DNA from: Sphingomonadales bacterium UBA2369
GTDB lineage: Bacteria > Pseudomonadota > Alphaproteobacteria > Sphingomonadales > Sphingomonadaceae
Reading direction: 5' to 3'
Assembly: GCA_002344055.1 (NCBI GenBank)
Contig: DDTH01000006.1
Span: forward strand, 202,410 to 266,409
Length of the DNA stretch: 64,000 nt
Below are positions 40,982 through 49,996 of the stretch, piece by piece. The position numbers were made by a program, and so were the translations under genes. How positions within the stretch are numbered: the stretch's first letter is position 1; each line of letters begins with the position of its first letter. The notes beneath the pieces are model-generated. The model saw only the letters and a list, made by a program, of their open reading frames with translations. It was not told the DNA's origin and did no database searches.

Positions 40982-41918
40982 GCTGGCATTGATTGACCGG
41001 GCCGAGCCGCGCACCGATGCGGACGGGCGCCCGGCGATCGATCCGGGACCGGACATCCCGCTCTGGGCGCAGGCGGCGCTGACCGACTTCCCGCGGGAAG
41101 AGCGCGTCCCGGTCGGCGGGACGGAGATCGAGGCTCTGGTGTGGGGCGATGCGCCGGCGCCGGGCCTGCTGCTCGCGCACGGCCATGGCGCCCATGCCGA
41201 TTGGTGGCGGCCGATCGCGCCGCAACTGGTGGCGAGCGCCGGGCGCGTCGTCGCTTACTCGATGAGCGGGATGGGCGGCTCGGGCTGGCGCGACACCTAT
41301 TCGTTCGACCTGTTCGAGCAGGAGGTGATCGAGGTAGCCACCCGGACCGGTCTGCTCGGGACGGGCCGCAAACCGTGGCTGGTCGCCCACTCCTTCGGCT
41401 GTCTGCCGACGATCATGGCGGCGGCGAAGCTGCGCGAGGCGATCGCCGGCATCGTCCTGGTCGACATGTATCTTCCCGCCCCCGGGCGGGCCCGCGCCCG
41501 TCCGCAGAAGCGCGGGCACCGGCGCTACGACAGTTTCGCGGAGGCGATGGCCCGCTACCGGCTGTCTCCGCTGCAGCCGATCGTGAATCCGTGGCTGGTC
41601 GACTTTGCCGGCGCCAGGACGCTGCGCCGCAAGAGCGACCATTGGACCTGGTGCACCGATCCCGATGCCACGATCGGCGTCGACCATGACCTGTTTCAGG
41701 CGCGCTTCGTCGCGACCCCCGTCCCGGTCGTCCTGCTGCGCGGCGAACGGTCGCGTCTGGTCGATCATGAGGTCGCGGCGCATCTGCTGGAGGTCGCGCC
41801 GGCGGGCACGCGGCTGATCGACATTCCCGATGCGGACCATCACGTCCTGCTCGACCAGCCGCTGGCATTGGTCGCGGCGCTTCGCACCTTGATCCAGGGA
41901 GGCCAATATGAGCGATGA
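40974..41918 (+). CDS. Alpha/beta hydrolase
   Basis: A 314-residue alpha/beta-hydrolase. The nucleophile elbow is AHSFG (Ser140), the oxyanion region AHGHGAHADWW, and the catalytic His is in DADHHVLLDQP near residue 288. It could act as an ester hydrolase, thioesterase or C-C hydrolase. The TTG at 40974 overlaps the CoA-transferase stop; a later TTG would also be possible. It is in the same operon, so a ring-cleavage or thioester step is plausible. Confidence 0.75.
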   Translation: MSELALIDRAEPRTDADGRPAIDPGPDIPLWAQAALTDFPREERVPVGGTEIEALVWGDAPAPGLLLAHGHGAHADWWRPIAPQLVASAGRVVAYSMSGMGGSGWRDTYSFDLFEQEVIEVATRTGLLGTGRKPWLVAHSFGCLPTIMAAAKLREAIAGIVLVDMYLPAPGRARARPQKRGHRRYDSFAEAMARYRLSPLQPIVNPWLVDFAGARTLRRKSDHWTWCTDPDATIGVDHDLFQARFVATPVPVVLLRGERSRLVDHEVAAHLLEVAPAGTRLIDIPDADHHVLLDQPLALVAALRTLIQGGQYER

Positions 41919-42291
41919 GACCGATACGCTGATCGCCGCCGAGCGCGCCCGGCGGGAGGCGATCGAGCGCGACGATGCCGATGCGCTGGAGGCCGGCATG
42001 ACCGACATCTTCCATTATGCGCACATCAACGGACTGGTGGAGGACAAGGCCGCCTTCCTGACCCGCATCCGGGCGCGGTCAGTGAAGACCCACCTCAACC
42101 GCGCCAGCGATGTCGCTGTGCAGTTCCGCCCCGGCTACGCGCTGATGACCGGCCGCTCGCGGATCGAATATGAATGGACGACGCACGAGAACAAAGGCGT
42201 GACCGAGACGCTATTCCTCGCCGTGTGGGAGAAACAGGGCGAGGCATGGAAGATTAGCGCCTACGCTTCGACGCCGTTGCCGGCGGCTTAG
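41908..42291 (+). CDS. SnoaL/DUF4440-like NTF2-fold protein
   Basis: A 127-residue NTF2-fold protein: helix (LIAAERARREAIERDDADAL), FHYAHINGLVEDKAAFL and a beta-rich end with FLAVWEKQGEAWKISAYAST. Function not known; it may be a small isomerase or hydratase. It overlaps the hydrolase gene by 11 bases and closes the operon. The next 58 bases hold a hairpin and the convergent MFS gene end. Confidence 0.78.
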   Translation: MSDETDTLIAAERARREAIERDDADALEAGMTDIFHYAHINGLVEDKAAFLTRIRARSVKTHLNRASDVAVQFRPGYALMTGRSRIEYEWTTHENKGVTETLFLAVWEKQGEAWKISAYASTPLPAA

Positions 42292-42305
42292 CGTACCGGG
42301 ACTTA

Positions 42306-42334
42306 AGCCCTCCCCCTTGTGGGGAGGGGCTTTT
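42306..42334. terminator. GC-rich hairpin between convergent genes
   Basis: AGCCCTCCCC and GGGGAGGGGCT form a stem with one bulge around CTTGT, followed by TTTTC on the plus strand. It separates convergent operons and probably ends both. The same sequence element recurs at 57068 and 63976. Confidence 0.6.
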
Positions 42335-42349
42335 CGCAGATCAAGCGAC

Positions 42350-43750
42350 TCAGTGATCGCTGTCGTCCCGCGCATCCTGGCGCGCCATCGCGCCGTGGAC
42401 CTGGCCGATCGACACGCGCAGCAGCAGCAAGGCGAGGGGTAGCGAGACCAAAGACACGATCAGCAGCGATTCGCCCAGCATGTGCGGCCCGCCGAGCACC
42501 ACGTCCGTCACCGTCGCGGTGATGAACGGGCCGAGGCCGGTGCCGATGAAGCTGAAGATCGAGATGAAGACCGCGATCGTCTGCGCGCGCAGTTCGGACG
42601 GCGTCACCAGGTGGATCGTCGCGGCGACATAGACCACGAACTGCACCACCAGCACCTGCAGGATCGCATAGAGGATGAAGAAGCTGATCGGCTCCTTGAT
42701 CAGGAAGGCGGCGGCGGCGACGGGAATCGCGGCGATGATCAGCCAGGTGTAGAAGCGCAGATGCGCGTCCCGCATGCCGCGCGCGTACAGCCAGTCGACG
42801 ATCCAGCCCTTCAGCACCATCGTCAGGCCGCTGGCGATGCTGGCGAGGCCGAGCAGCGGACCATATTCCTCCGGCCTCCACTGGAATTCGCGGGTGATGT
42901 AGGTCGGCGTCCACGAAATCAGGCTGTTGCCGAGCACGACCATCAGCGAAAAGCCGAGCGCCATCGGTACCAGCAGGCGCCATTCGGCCTTCAGGAAGCG
43001 GATGAAATTCTGCTTCGGCGCGCCTTCGATCTTCTTGACCTGCCGGCGCGGCGGCTCGCTGAACGTCCAGACCAGCAGCGCGAGCAATACGCCCGGCGCG
43101 CCGGTGATGATCAACGTCATCTGCCAGGGTTCGAGATGGCCGATCAGCGGAATGTCGTTGGCGGTGATGTCGCTCGCCAGCCCGATCACCAGGCCACCGA
43201 TCGCGAAGGCGGCGGCGGTGCCGACCATCGATCCGGTCTGGTAGATCGACATGGCCGTGGTCAGCCGCCGGCGCGGGAATTTGTCGCCCATCAGCGAATA
43301 GGCCGCCGGGGTCAGCGAGGCCTCGCCCGAGCCGACGCCGATCCGGCACATCAGCAATTCCCAGAAGGATCGGGCCAGGCCCGACGCCGCCGCCGCCAAC
43401 GACCAGAAGGTGACGCCAAGATAGATCACCCAGCGCCGGGGATAGCGGTCCGCCGCCCAGCCCAGCGGCCAGCCGAACAGGCCGTAGAAGATCGCGAACG
43501 CCGGCCCGAGAATGATCCCCATCTCGACGTCGGTGAGGCCGAGATCGTTCTTGATCGGCTCGACCAGCATGCTGAGCACCTGCCGGTCGAGCAGCGACAG
43601 CACGTAGAGCAGGAACAGGACGAACAGCATCCACCAGGCGCCGAACGGCACCCGATCGACCTGCGGCGGCGCGGTGGTGGCGGCCACATCGCCGACGGCG
43701 GGATCGGCCGCATCATTGAGCGGCGCCGAAGACGGGGGGAGTTGTGCCAC
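42350..43750 (-). CDS. MFS transporter
   Basis: A 466-residue major facilitator with 12 predicted membrane helices. The first helix region is WWMLFVLFLLYVLSLLDRQV, a pattern seen in the spinster/hexuronate-like carriers of sphingomonads, and the loop 2-3 motif is GWAADRYPRRW. It is probably an inner-membrane carrier for an anionic or hydrophobic substrate or intermediate. It lies 1 base after the hydroxypyruvate-isomerase-like gene, as the last gene of the minus operon SDR-isomerase-MFS. Transport direction and substrate are unknown. Confidence 0.9.
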   Translation of the reverse strand: MAQLPPSSAPLNDAADPAVGDVAATTAPPQVDRVPFGAWWMLFVLFLLYVLSLLDRQVLSMLVEPIKNDLGLTDVEMGIILGPAFAIFYGLFGWPLGWAADRYPRRWVIYLGVTFWSLAAAASGLARSFWELLMCRIGVGSGEASLTPAAYSLMGDKFPRRRLTTAMSIYQTGSMVGTAAAFAIGGLVIGLASDITANDIPLIGHLEPWQMTLIITGAPGVLLALLVWTFSEPPRRQVKKIEGAPKQNFIRFLKAEWRLLVPMALGFSLMVVLGNSLISWTPTYITREFQWRPEEYGPLLGLASIASGLTMVLKGWIVDWLYARGMRDAHLRFYTWLIIAAIPVAAAAFLIKEPISFFILYAILQVLVVQFVVYVAATIHLVTPSELRAQTIAVFISIFSFIGTGLGPFITATVTDVVLGGPHMLGESLLIVSLVSLPLALLLLRVSIGQVHGAMARQDARDDSDH

Positions 43751-43751
43751 T

Positions 43752-44573
43752 TTATTCTCCTTCGTTCGTCATCGCCGGCGCCCGCAGCGGCACGTGCGAC
43801 AAGCCGGCAGCCCATTCGAACCCGCCGCTGCCCGTCGCATCGTCATATTCGCAGCCGATCCAGCCCTGATATCCGCCCTCATCGAGCGCCCGGAACAGCG
43901 CCGGAAAGTCGATCGTGCCGGTGCCGGGTACGTGCCGGTTCGGCATGTCCGACACCTGGACGTGGACCACATCGGGCAGGACATCGCCGAGACGGGCCAG
44001 CGCATCGCCTTCCTGTTGCTCGACATGAAAGACGTCGAAGACCAGGCCGATATCTTTGCTCCCGCTGCGGGCGATCAGATCGCGTGCCTGGCCGAGCGTC
44101 TGCAGGAAGAAGCCCGGCGTGCGCATCTCGCAGACCGGCTCGATGCACAGGCGCACCCCTGCGCCGCGCACGCATTCGGCGGCCCAGGCGAGATTGTCGG
44201 CATAGACACGCTCCCCCTCTGCCCGCGCGACACCTGGCGGGAGGCGCCCGGCGGAGGGGTGGATGAGCGGGATCGCGGCGGCATCAGCATAATCGATCGC
44301 GCGCCGGATGCTGTCGCGAAAGTCAGCCTCGGCGCCCGGCAGGCAGGCGTGGCCGAGCGCGGCGTCGCCCTCTCCGAGCGGCGCCACGATCAGCGGACAG
44401 GCCAGGCGATGGCCCTTCAGCCGGCGCGCCAACTGCGCCGGGGTTTCGAGATAGGGCATGGGCGGATTGAGCTCCACGCCAGCAAAGCCCGCGTCCGCCG
44501 CCGCATCGAACCGCGCGCCCCACGGGCGATCCGCGAACAGGAAACTGAGATTGGCGGACAGACGCAGCGCCAC
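43752..44573 (-). CDS. Hydroxypyruvate-isomerase-like TIM-barrel sugar phosphate isomerase/epimerase
   Basis: A 273-residue xylose-isomerase-like TIM barrel. Metal-ligand residues can be seen in LCIEPVCEM, LVFDVFHVEQQEGD, HVQVSDMPNRHVPGTG and IGCEYDD, the pattern of Hyi/OtnI-type isomerases. It is not obviously linked to fatty-acid chemistry; it may process a sugar-like or keto acid intermediate. GTG at 44573, 1 base after the SDR stop; this start precedes ALRLSANLSFLF. Confidence 0.82.
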   Translation of the reverse strand: MALRLSANLSFLFADRPWGARFDAAADAGFAGVELNPPMPYLETPAQLARRLKGHRLACPLIVAPLGEGDAALGHACLPGAEADFRDSIRRAIDYADAAAIPLIHPSAGRLPPGVARAEGERVYADNLAWAAECVRGAGVRLCIEPVCEMRTPGFFLQTLGQARDLIARSGSKDIGLVFDVFHVEQQEGDALARLGDVLPDVVHVQVSDMPNRHVPGTGTIDFPALFRALDEGGYQGWIGCEYDDATGSGGFEWAAGLSHVPLRAPAMTNEGE

Positions 44574-44574
44574 C

Positions 44575-45564
44575 TCAGCCGGCCTCCACAGCACGCGCGC
44601 GCTCGCCCTGCTTCAGCCGGGCGCGATGCCGCCCGTCAATCTCCGCCCAGGCTTCGGCGGGGAGGTCGAGGAAGGGGTTGGCCGCATCGGCGATCAGCAC
44701 GTCGGCGACCGCGTCGAGCCGATCCACCGTCCAGCCGCGTTCGTCGATCAGCGAATGGGCGAGCGCCGGTTCCTCCCACACACCGACTTCGCCGCATCCC
44801 GCCACGATCAGGCGCCCCGTGATCGCGGCGGCGCGGTCGCTGCACAGCCAGGCGACGATCTCGGCGACCTCGGCGGAGGTGCCCGGAATCGGCCCCATCG
44901 GATGCGGACTCCCCATCGCGACGCCGTAGCGGTCGTGGAAGGCGCCCAGGCTCTCCCACGCCGCGACATTGGTCTGGCCGGTATCGAAAGCGCGCGGGGT
45001 GACGGCGTTGCAGCGTATGGCGTCGCGCATCAGGTCACGGGCAATGCCGCGGGTCAGGCCGACCACGCCGGCCTTCGCGGCCATATAGGCGGAGAAGCTC
45101 GTATCGCCGTGCGCTGCTTCCGAAGCGGTGTTGATGATCACGCCGCTGCCCTGCTCGCGCATCGCCCAGGCGGCCGCGCGGCACATCAGGAAGGTGCCGG
45201 TCAGATTGACCGCGATCACCGCATTCCAATCCTTCTCGGACAGGTCCCAGATCGGTGCCATCCGGCCGAAACCGGCATTGTTGACCAGGAAATCGAGCCG
45301 GCCGAACGCCGCGACGGCGATGGCGACGATGCGTTCGGCTTCCTCCGCGCGGGACACGCTGCCGGACGCGGCGATCGCTTCGCCGCCCAGATCGCGTATT
45401 TCCTCGACGACGAGATCGGCGGCGGGCGGATCGCCCCGGGCGAGATCGTTGACCACGACCCGGGCGCCGAGGCGCGCAAAGGCCAGCGCCTCGGCACGCC
45501 CGATACCGCGGCCCGCGCCGGTAACCAGCGCCACTTTTCCGTCGAACAGGTTTTCCCGTTCCAT
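44575..45564 (-). CDS. SDR family oxidoreductase
   Basis: A 329-residue SDR with an ~70-residue C-terminal extension. It has KVALVTGAGRGIGRAEALAF, VVVNDLARGDPPA, DFLVNNAGFGRM and the catalytic Tyr-x3-Lys as YMAAK after INTASEAAHGDTSF. Predicted oxidation of a hydroxyacyl-CoA or alcohol. ATG at 45564 follows GGAGAGGG. First gene of the operon SDR-isomerase-MFS; a TAGAG-N4-CTC-like palindrome lies about 40 bases upstream. Confidence 0.85.
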   Translation of the reverse strand: MERENLFDGKVALVTGAGRGIGRAEALAFARLGARVVVNDLARGDPPAADLVVEEIRDLGGEAIAASGSVSRAEEAERIVAIAVAAFGRLDFLVNNAGFGRMAPIWDLSEKDWNAVIAVNLTGTFLMCRAAAWAMREQGSGVIINTASEAAHGDTSFSAYMAAKAGVVGLTRGIARDLMRDAIRCNAVTPRAFDTGQTNVAAWESLGAFHDRYGVAMGSPHPMGPIPGTSAEVAEIVAWLCSDRAAAITGRLIVAGCGEVGVWEEPALAHSLIDERGWTVDRLDAVADVLIADAANPFLDLPAEAWAEIDGRHRARLKQGERARAVEAG

Positions 45565-45600
45565 ACCCTCTCCGCTCCCGAGCATAAGCGTGAAGCGCCA

Positions 45601-45620
45601 TAGAGCAATATCTTTTGCGC
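45601..45620. promoter_or_regulatory. TAGAG-N4-CTC-like palindrome, site 6
   Basis: TAGAGCAATATCTTTTGCGC on the plus strand: one mismatch in the right arm (ATC), with the TTTTGCG flank intact. About 37 bases upstream of the minus-strand SDR start. Confidence 0.5.
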
Positions 45621-45664
45621 GAGTCTGGGGGACAAGAATGCACGCGCGCCTCGTTCATCTCATA

Positions 45665-45682
45665 TACAGATACCTCTTTAGC
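45665..45682. promoter_or_regulatory. TAGAG-N4-CTC-like palindrome, site 7
   Basis: TACAGATACCTCTTTAGC on the plus strand: one mismatch in the left arm (CAG). About 75 bases upstream of the HyuA-like start; pairs with site 6 in the divergent region. Confidence 0.45.
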
Positions 45683-45755
45683 TCTTTCTCGACTTGCACA
45701 TCAGTGGGTTCCGGCTAAGCTCGCATCGCCGGCGGGGACAGCCGGAGGAGAGGCC

Positions 45756-47864
45756 ATGACCATCCCGCCCTTCCTGATCGGGAGCGATACCGGCGGCACC
45801 TTCACCGACACGGTGATCGTTGCCGGCGACGGATCGACCTATGTCGGCAAGGCGCTGACCACCCATGGCGCGCTGATGGACGGCGTGCTGGCGTCGATCG
45901 GCGTGGCCTGCGCGGCGATGGGGTTGCCGCGAGATCAGGTACTGCGCGATGCCCGCCTGCTCGCGCACGGCACGACGGTCGGCCTCAATGCCCTTCTGAC
46001 AGGCTCCGGCGCGAAGGTAGGCCTGCTGACCACCGCCGGGTTCGAGGCGACCTTGCCGATGGCGCGGTCGAACAAGATTCACGGCCTCGCCGAGGAAGAA
46101 ATTACCGACGCGCTGAAATGGCGAAAGCCAGATCTGCTGGTCCCGCGCCGCCGCATCATCGGCGTGCCGGAGCGGATCGATTCGGCGGGCGCGGTGGTCG
46201 TGCCGCTCGACGAGGATGCGGCCCGCGCCGCGGTCCGGCGGCTGACCGATCTCGGCGTCGAGGCGATCGCCATTTCCCTGCTCTGGTCGGTGCTCAATCC
46301 GGCGCATGAGCGGCGGCTGGCCGAGCTGGTCGCGGAGGAAGCGCCGGGCCTCCCGGTCACCCTGTCGAGCCACATCGCGCCGCGCATCGGCGAATATGAG
46401 CGGACCGCGACGGCCGTGCTCAATGCCTATATCGCCCCGCTCGTCTCCGAATATCTCGGCAATGTCGAACGGGCGCTGGCGGACGAAGGGTTCAAGGGCC
46501 GCTTCCTGATCATGACGATGGGCGGCGGCGTGCAGCTGGCGCGGACCGTGGCCGGGGCGCCGATCCATCTGCTCCAGTCCGGCCCGGTCGGCGGCATTTC
46601 GGCGGCACGCCATCTCGGCGCCAGCCTGGGCCATGACCGCATCATCGCCACCGATGTTGGCGGCACCAGCTTCGACGTCGGCCTGGTCGTCGATGGCGAA
46701 CTGCCGCGCGCGCAGAAGCCGCGCATCGACCGCCACGGCCTCGCCGTCCCGTTCGTCGACATCGCCTCGATCGGCACGGGCGGCGGCAGCATCGCCCATG
46801 TCGATCCGGCAATCGGCGCGCTGCGAGTCGGGCCGGAAAGCGCGGGATCGATGCCCGGACCGGCCTGCTACGGCCGTGGCGGTACCCGCCCGACCGTGAC
46901 CGATGCGGCGGTCGTGCTCGGCCATGTCGACCGGCTGGGCGGTGCGGTGACGCTCGACCGCGAGGCGGCGCGCCGGGCGGTGGCGACGGTGGCGGACCAG
47001 CTTGGCATGCCGGTCGAACAGGCCGCGCAGGGCATTGTCGACGTCGCCTGCGCGCAGATGGCCGACCTCGTGCGCCGCGCGACCGTCCAGCGCGGCCACG
47101 ATCCGCGCCGGTTCATGCTCTACGCTTATGGCGGCGCGGCGCCGCAATATGTCGGCCGCTATGCCGCCGATCTTGGCGTGGCCGGGGTGGTGATCCCGCG
47201 GCTCGGCCCGGCTCTGTCGGCGTGGGGCGCGGTGTGCAGCGACCTGACCGTGCTGGCCGAGCGCGACCTGCCGCCGCGCGCCTTCGCCCTGCCGCTTGGC
47301 GATTCCGAGGCGGTGCTGGGCGAACTGGAAGCGCAGGCGCGGTCGGAGTTTGACGGGCTCGTCGGCACGCTCGTCGTCGAGCGCCGCGTCGGGCTGCGCT
47401 TCGCCCGGCAGATCCACCGGATCGAGGTGGCGATCCCGTCCGGCCGGCTCGATGAAGCGGCGATCGCCGATGCCGAAGCGGAATTCCGCGCGCGCTACGA
47501 GCGCATCGTCGGCCGGGGCGCGTCCGGATCGGCGAAAGCAGTGGAACTGGTCTCGGTCGGCGCGGAGGCGCGGATCGCCGTGCCGCACACCGCTGCGCCC
47601 AAGGGCCAGATCGGCGGCAGGGCCGAGCCGACCGGATCGCGCGACGCCTGGTTCGAAGGGGGCTGGCAGAAGGTGCCGACCTACGACCTGCCGAGCCTCT
47701 GCAGCGGCGTGGGCGTTTCCGGGCCGGCCTTCCTCGAATCCCCGCAGACCACATTGGTGGTGCATCCGGGCATGCGTGCCGATCTCAACGAGACGGGAGA
47801 TGTGGTGATGAGCCCGGAACCCGAAAACGTGGTCATCCCCCTGCGCGCGGAGAACGGGCGATGA
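45756..47864 (+). CDS. HyuA-like ATP-dependent hydantoinase/carboxylase subunit
   Basis: A 702-residue HyuA/oxoprolinase family subunit with an actin-like ATPase fold: GSDTGGTFTDTVIVAGDGS at the N-terminus and DVGGTSFDVGLVVDG in the second phosphate-binding position, plus the family segments LAHGTTVGLNALL and QSGPVGGISAA. Relatives hydrolyse hydantoins or oxoproline, or phosphorylate ketones before carboxylation (acetone and acetophenone carboxylases). ATG at 45756 with GGAGGAG upstream. It overlaps the next gene by ATGA. Neighbouring CoA-ester enzymes and the Zn-ribbon tail of its partner favour a carboxylase-type role. Confidence 0.85.
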   Translation: MTIPPFLIGSDTGGTFTDTVIVAGDGSTYVGKALTTHGALMDGVLASIGVACAAMGLPRDQVLRDARLLAHGTTVGLNALLTGSGAKVGLLTTAGFEATLPMARSNKIHGLAEEEITDALKWRKPDLLVPRRRIIGVPERIDSAGAVVVPLDEDAARAAVRRLTDLGVEAIAISLLWSVLNPAHERRLAELVAEEAPGLPVTLSSHIAPRIGEYERTATAVLNAYIAPLVSEYLGNVERALADEGFKGRFLIMTMGGGVQLARTVAGAPIHLLQSGPVGGISAARHLGASLGHDRIIATDVGGTSFDVGLVVDGELPRAQKPRIDRHGLAVPFVDIASIGTGGGSIAHVDPAIGALRVGPESAGSMPGPACYGRGGTRPTVTDAAVVLGHVDRLGGAVTLDREAARRAVATVADQLGMPVEQAAQGIVDVACAQMADLVRRATVQRGHDPRRFMLYAYGGAAPQYVGRYAADLGVAGVVIPRLGPALSAWGAVCSDLTVLAERDLPPRAFALPLGDSEAVLGELEAQARSEFDGLVGTLVVERRVGLRFARQIHRIEVAIPSGRLDEAAIADAEAEFRARYERIVGRGASGSAKAVELVSVGAEARIAVPHTAAPKGQIGGRAEPTGSRDAWFEGGWQKVPTYDLPSLCSGVGVSGPAFLESPQTTLVVHPGMRADLNETGDVVMSPEPENVVIPLRAENGR

Positions 47865-49996
47865 GCGTCGGCGCGATCGAGCTGGAGATCATCCGCCACC
47901 GGCTGGAGACGATCAATGCCGATGCCGGCGAGACCCTGGTGCGCGTGTCGGGATCGCAGATCGCGTCCGAAGCCGGCGACTATAACACCGCTTTGATGAC
48001 TGCGGACGGCAGCGTCGTCGCCTGCAGCAAATCGGTGGTCGTCCAGTCGACCTCGCTCAACCTCGTCGTCGCCGACATTCTCGCGCATTATGCCGACAAT
48101 CCCGGGATCAACGAGGGCGACCAGTTCCTCACCAACGATCCCTATGTCGGCGCCTTGCACCAGCCGGATGTCACGCTCGTCGCGCCGATCTTTGCCGACG
48201 GCAAGCTGATCGCCTGGTCGGGCTGCACGGTCCACGAGGCCGATGTCGGCGGGCCGGTCGGCGGCGGCTTCAATCAGGCGGCGCGCTCGATCTTCGACGA
48301 GCCGTTGCCGATCGCGCCGATCAAGCTGGTGGAGGGCGGCCGCGTGCGCGCCGATATCGAGCGCGACATCCTCGCCCGCAGCCGCACCCCGGAACTGAAC
48401 GCGCTCGACATGCTCGGCCAGATCGCCGCCAACAATGCGGCGGCGACACGCCTGCTGGAGCTGGTCGAACGCTATGGCGCCGACTGCCTGTCCGGCGCGA
48501 TGGCGCAATTGCTCGACGGCACCGAGGCGGCCTTCCGGCGCCGCCTCGCCGCGCTTCCCGACGGGCGCTGGCGCGACATCGCCTTCCTCCAGCACGAGAA
48601 GCGCGAGGGCGACGATTACGTGCCCAACGCCATCTATGCCGTGCGCCTGACCATGACCAAGCGCGGCGACCGGCTGGAGCTGGATTTCAGCGACAGCGAC
48701 GATCAGGCGCCGGGCGCGGTCAATTCGGCCTATCCCGCGCTCGCCAATTTCGTGATGGCGGCATTGCTGGTCCATCTCTGCCAGGGCATGCCGTGGGTGC
48801 CCGGCGCGATCTGGCGGGCGATCGATCTCAAGTCGCGGCCCGGCACGATCATCCACGCCGAATGGCCGGCCGGCGTCGCGATGAGCACCGGCACCAGCGC
48901 GCAGGCGATCCGCAACGTCACCACCGGCTGCATCGCCCGCCTGCTCGACGGATCGGAGGAACTGGCGCCGCTCGCTATGGCCTCGTCGCAATCGACCGGC
49001 GCGGGGGGCATGTCGATCTCCGGGCTGGATGCGCAGGGCCGGCCGTTCCACACCCTGTTCCTCGATGAGCTGACCGGCGGCAGCGGCGCCGCGGGAAGCC
49101 GTGACGGCGCCGATGTCGCGGGTACGGCCACGTCGCCCGGCGCGATGCCATCCAATGTCGAGACCAACGAGGCGGCGTTTCCGGTGCTCTATCTGGTGCG
49201 CGGTGAACTGGCCGATTCCGCCGGCCCTGGCCGCCATCGCGGCGGCAGCGGCGCGATCTGGTCCTATCGGCCGCACGGGACGGCGAGCGCGATCGCGCTG
49301 AATTCGATGGCGCAGGGGCTCCAGCATCCATCGACCCTCGGCATCCTCGGCGGCGAGCCGGGGAGCGCGAGCGGGATCGCGGTGGCGGAGAGCGCCGGGG
49401 CCGGATGGGACCATCTCGTCGACGGCCGCAACGCGCCCTTGCCCCTGCCCGACGTCAATCTCGCCGTGTCGGCGCGCCATGTCATGATCGCGTCGTCGCA
49501 GGGCGGCGGCGGCCTCGGCGACCCGATCGAGCGCGATCCGGCGGCAGTGCTGGACGATGTCGAGGAGGGGCTGGTGACGGTGGCGGGTGCGCTGCGCGAC
49601 TATGGCGTGGTCATCGCCGATGGCGCGTTGGACGAGGCCGCGACCCGGCAGGTCCGGATCGATCGCCGCCGCGAGCGGTTGGGCGCCGAGCCGCTCCCTC
49701 GCGACCGGAAGCGCGCGGGACAGCGTCTGTCCTCGCATTTCGATGTGGCGGACGGCGAAATCGTCTGCGCCGGTTGCGGCACCGGCATCTGCGCGAGTGG
49801 CGGCCCGATCCTGGCGTCGCTGCGCAGCCGCGAGGCCGATGTCGGCGACCGCTTCCCGCTGACATCGCTCTATCCGGGCAGCGAGCGGTTCCGCATCCGC
49901 TATTTCTACTGCCCCGGCTGCGGCACCCAGGTCGATGTCCAGGTGGGCCTTGCCGGCGCGCCGCCGCTCGAAACCACAGAGGCTTTGCATGGCTGA
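47861..49996 (+). CDS. HyuB-like subunit with C-terminal acetone-carboxylase-gamma-like Zn ribbon
   Basis: A 711-residue HyuB/oxoprolinase family subunit. It has IELEIIRHRLETINADAGET, SEAGDYNTALMTADGSVVAC, LTNDPYVGALHQPDVTLVAP and VSARHVMIASSQGGGGLGDP. The last ~86 residues form an extra domain with two Cys pairs, Cys636/639 (CAGCG) and Cys684/687 (CPGCG), plus Cys644. This looks like the Zn-binding gamma subunit of acetone carboxylase fused to HyuB. If right, the pair HyuA-HyuB would carboxylate a ketone. The ATG at 47861 overlaps the HyuA stop and its end overlaps the SDR start by 8 bases. Confidence 0.8.
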   Translation: MSVGAIELEIIRHRLETINADAGETLVRVSGSQIASEAGDYNTALMTADGSVVACSKSVVVQSTSLNLVVADILAHYADNPGINEGDQFLTNDPYVGALHQPDVTLVAPIFADGKLIAWSGCTVHEADVGGPVGGGFNQAARSIFDEPLPIAPIKLVEGGRVRADIERDILARSRTPELNALDMLGQIAANNAAATRLLELVERYGADCLSGAMAQLLDGTEAAFRRRLAALPDGRWRDIAFLQHEKREGDDYVPNAIYAVRLTMTKRGDRLELDFSDSDDQAPGAVNSAYPALANFVMAALLVHLCQGMPWVPGAIWRAIDLKSRPGTIIHAEWPAGVAMSTGTSAQAIRNVTTGCIARLLDGSEELAPLAMASSQSTGAGGMSISGLDAQGRPFHTLFLDELTGGSGAAGSRDGADVAGTATSPGAMPSNVETNEAAFPVLYLVRGELADSAGPGRHRGGSGAIWSYRPHGTASAIALNSMAQGLQHPSTLGILGGEPGSASGIAVAESAGAGWDHLVDGRNAPLPLPDVNLAVSARHVMIASSQGGGGLGDPIERDPAAVLDDVEEGLVTVAGALRDYGVVIADGALDEAATRQVRIDRRRERLGAEPLPRDRKRAGQRLSSHFDVADGEIVCAGCGTGICASGGPILASLRSREADVGDRFPLTSLYPGSERFRIRYFYCPGCGTQVDVQVGLAGAPPLETTEALHG

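Noticed and set aside
45756..49996. Hydantoin or 5-oxoproline hydrolysis as the function of the HyuA/HyuB pair
   Set aside because: Possible by family, but no amino-acid or hydantoin genes are near and the Zn-ribbon tail points to a carboxylase-type partner; not asserted either way.
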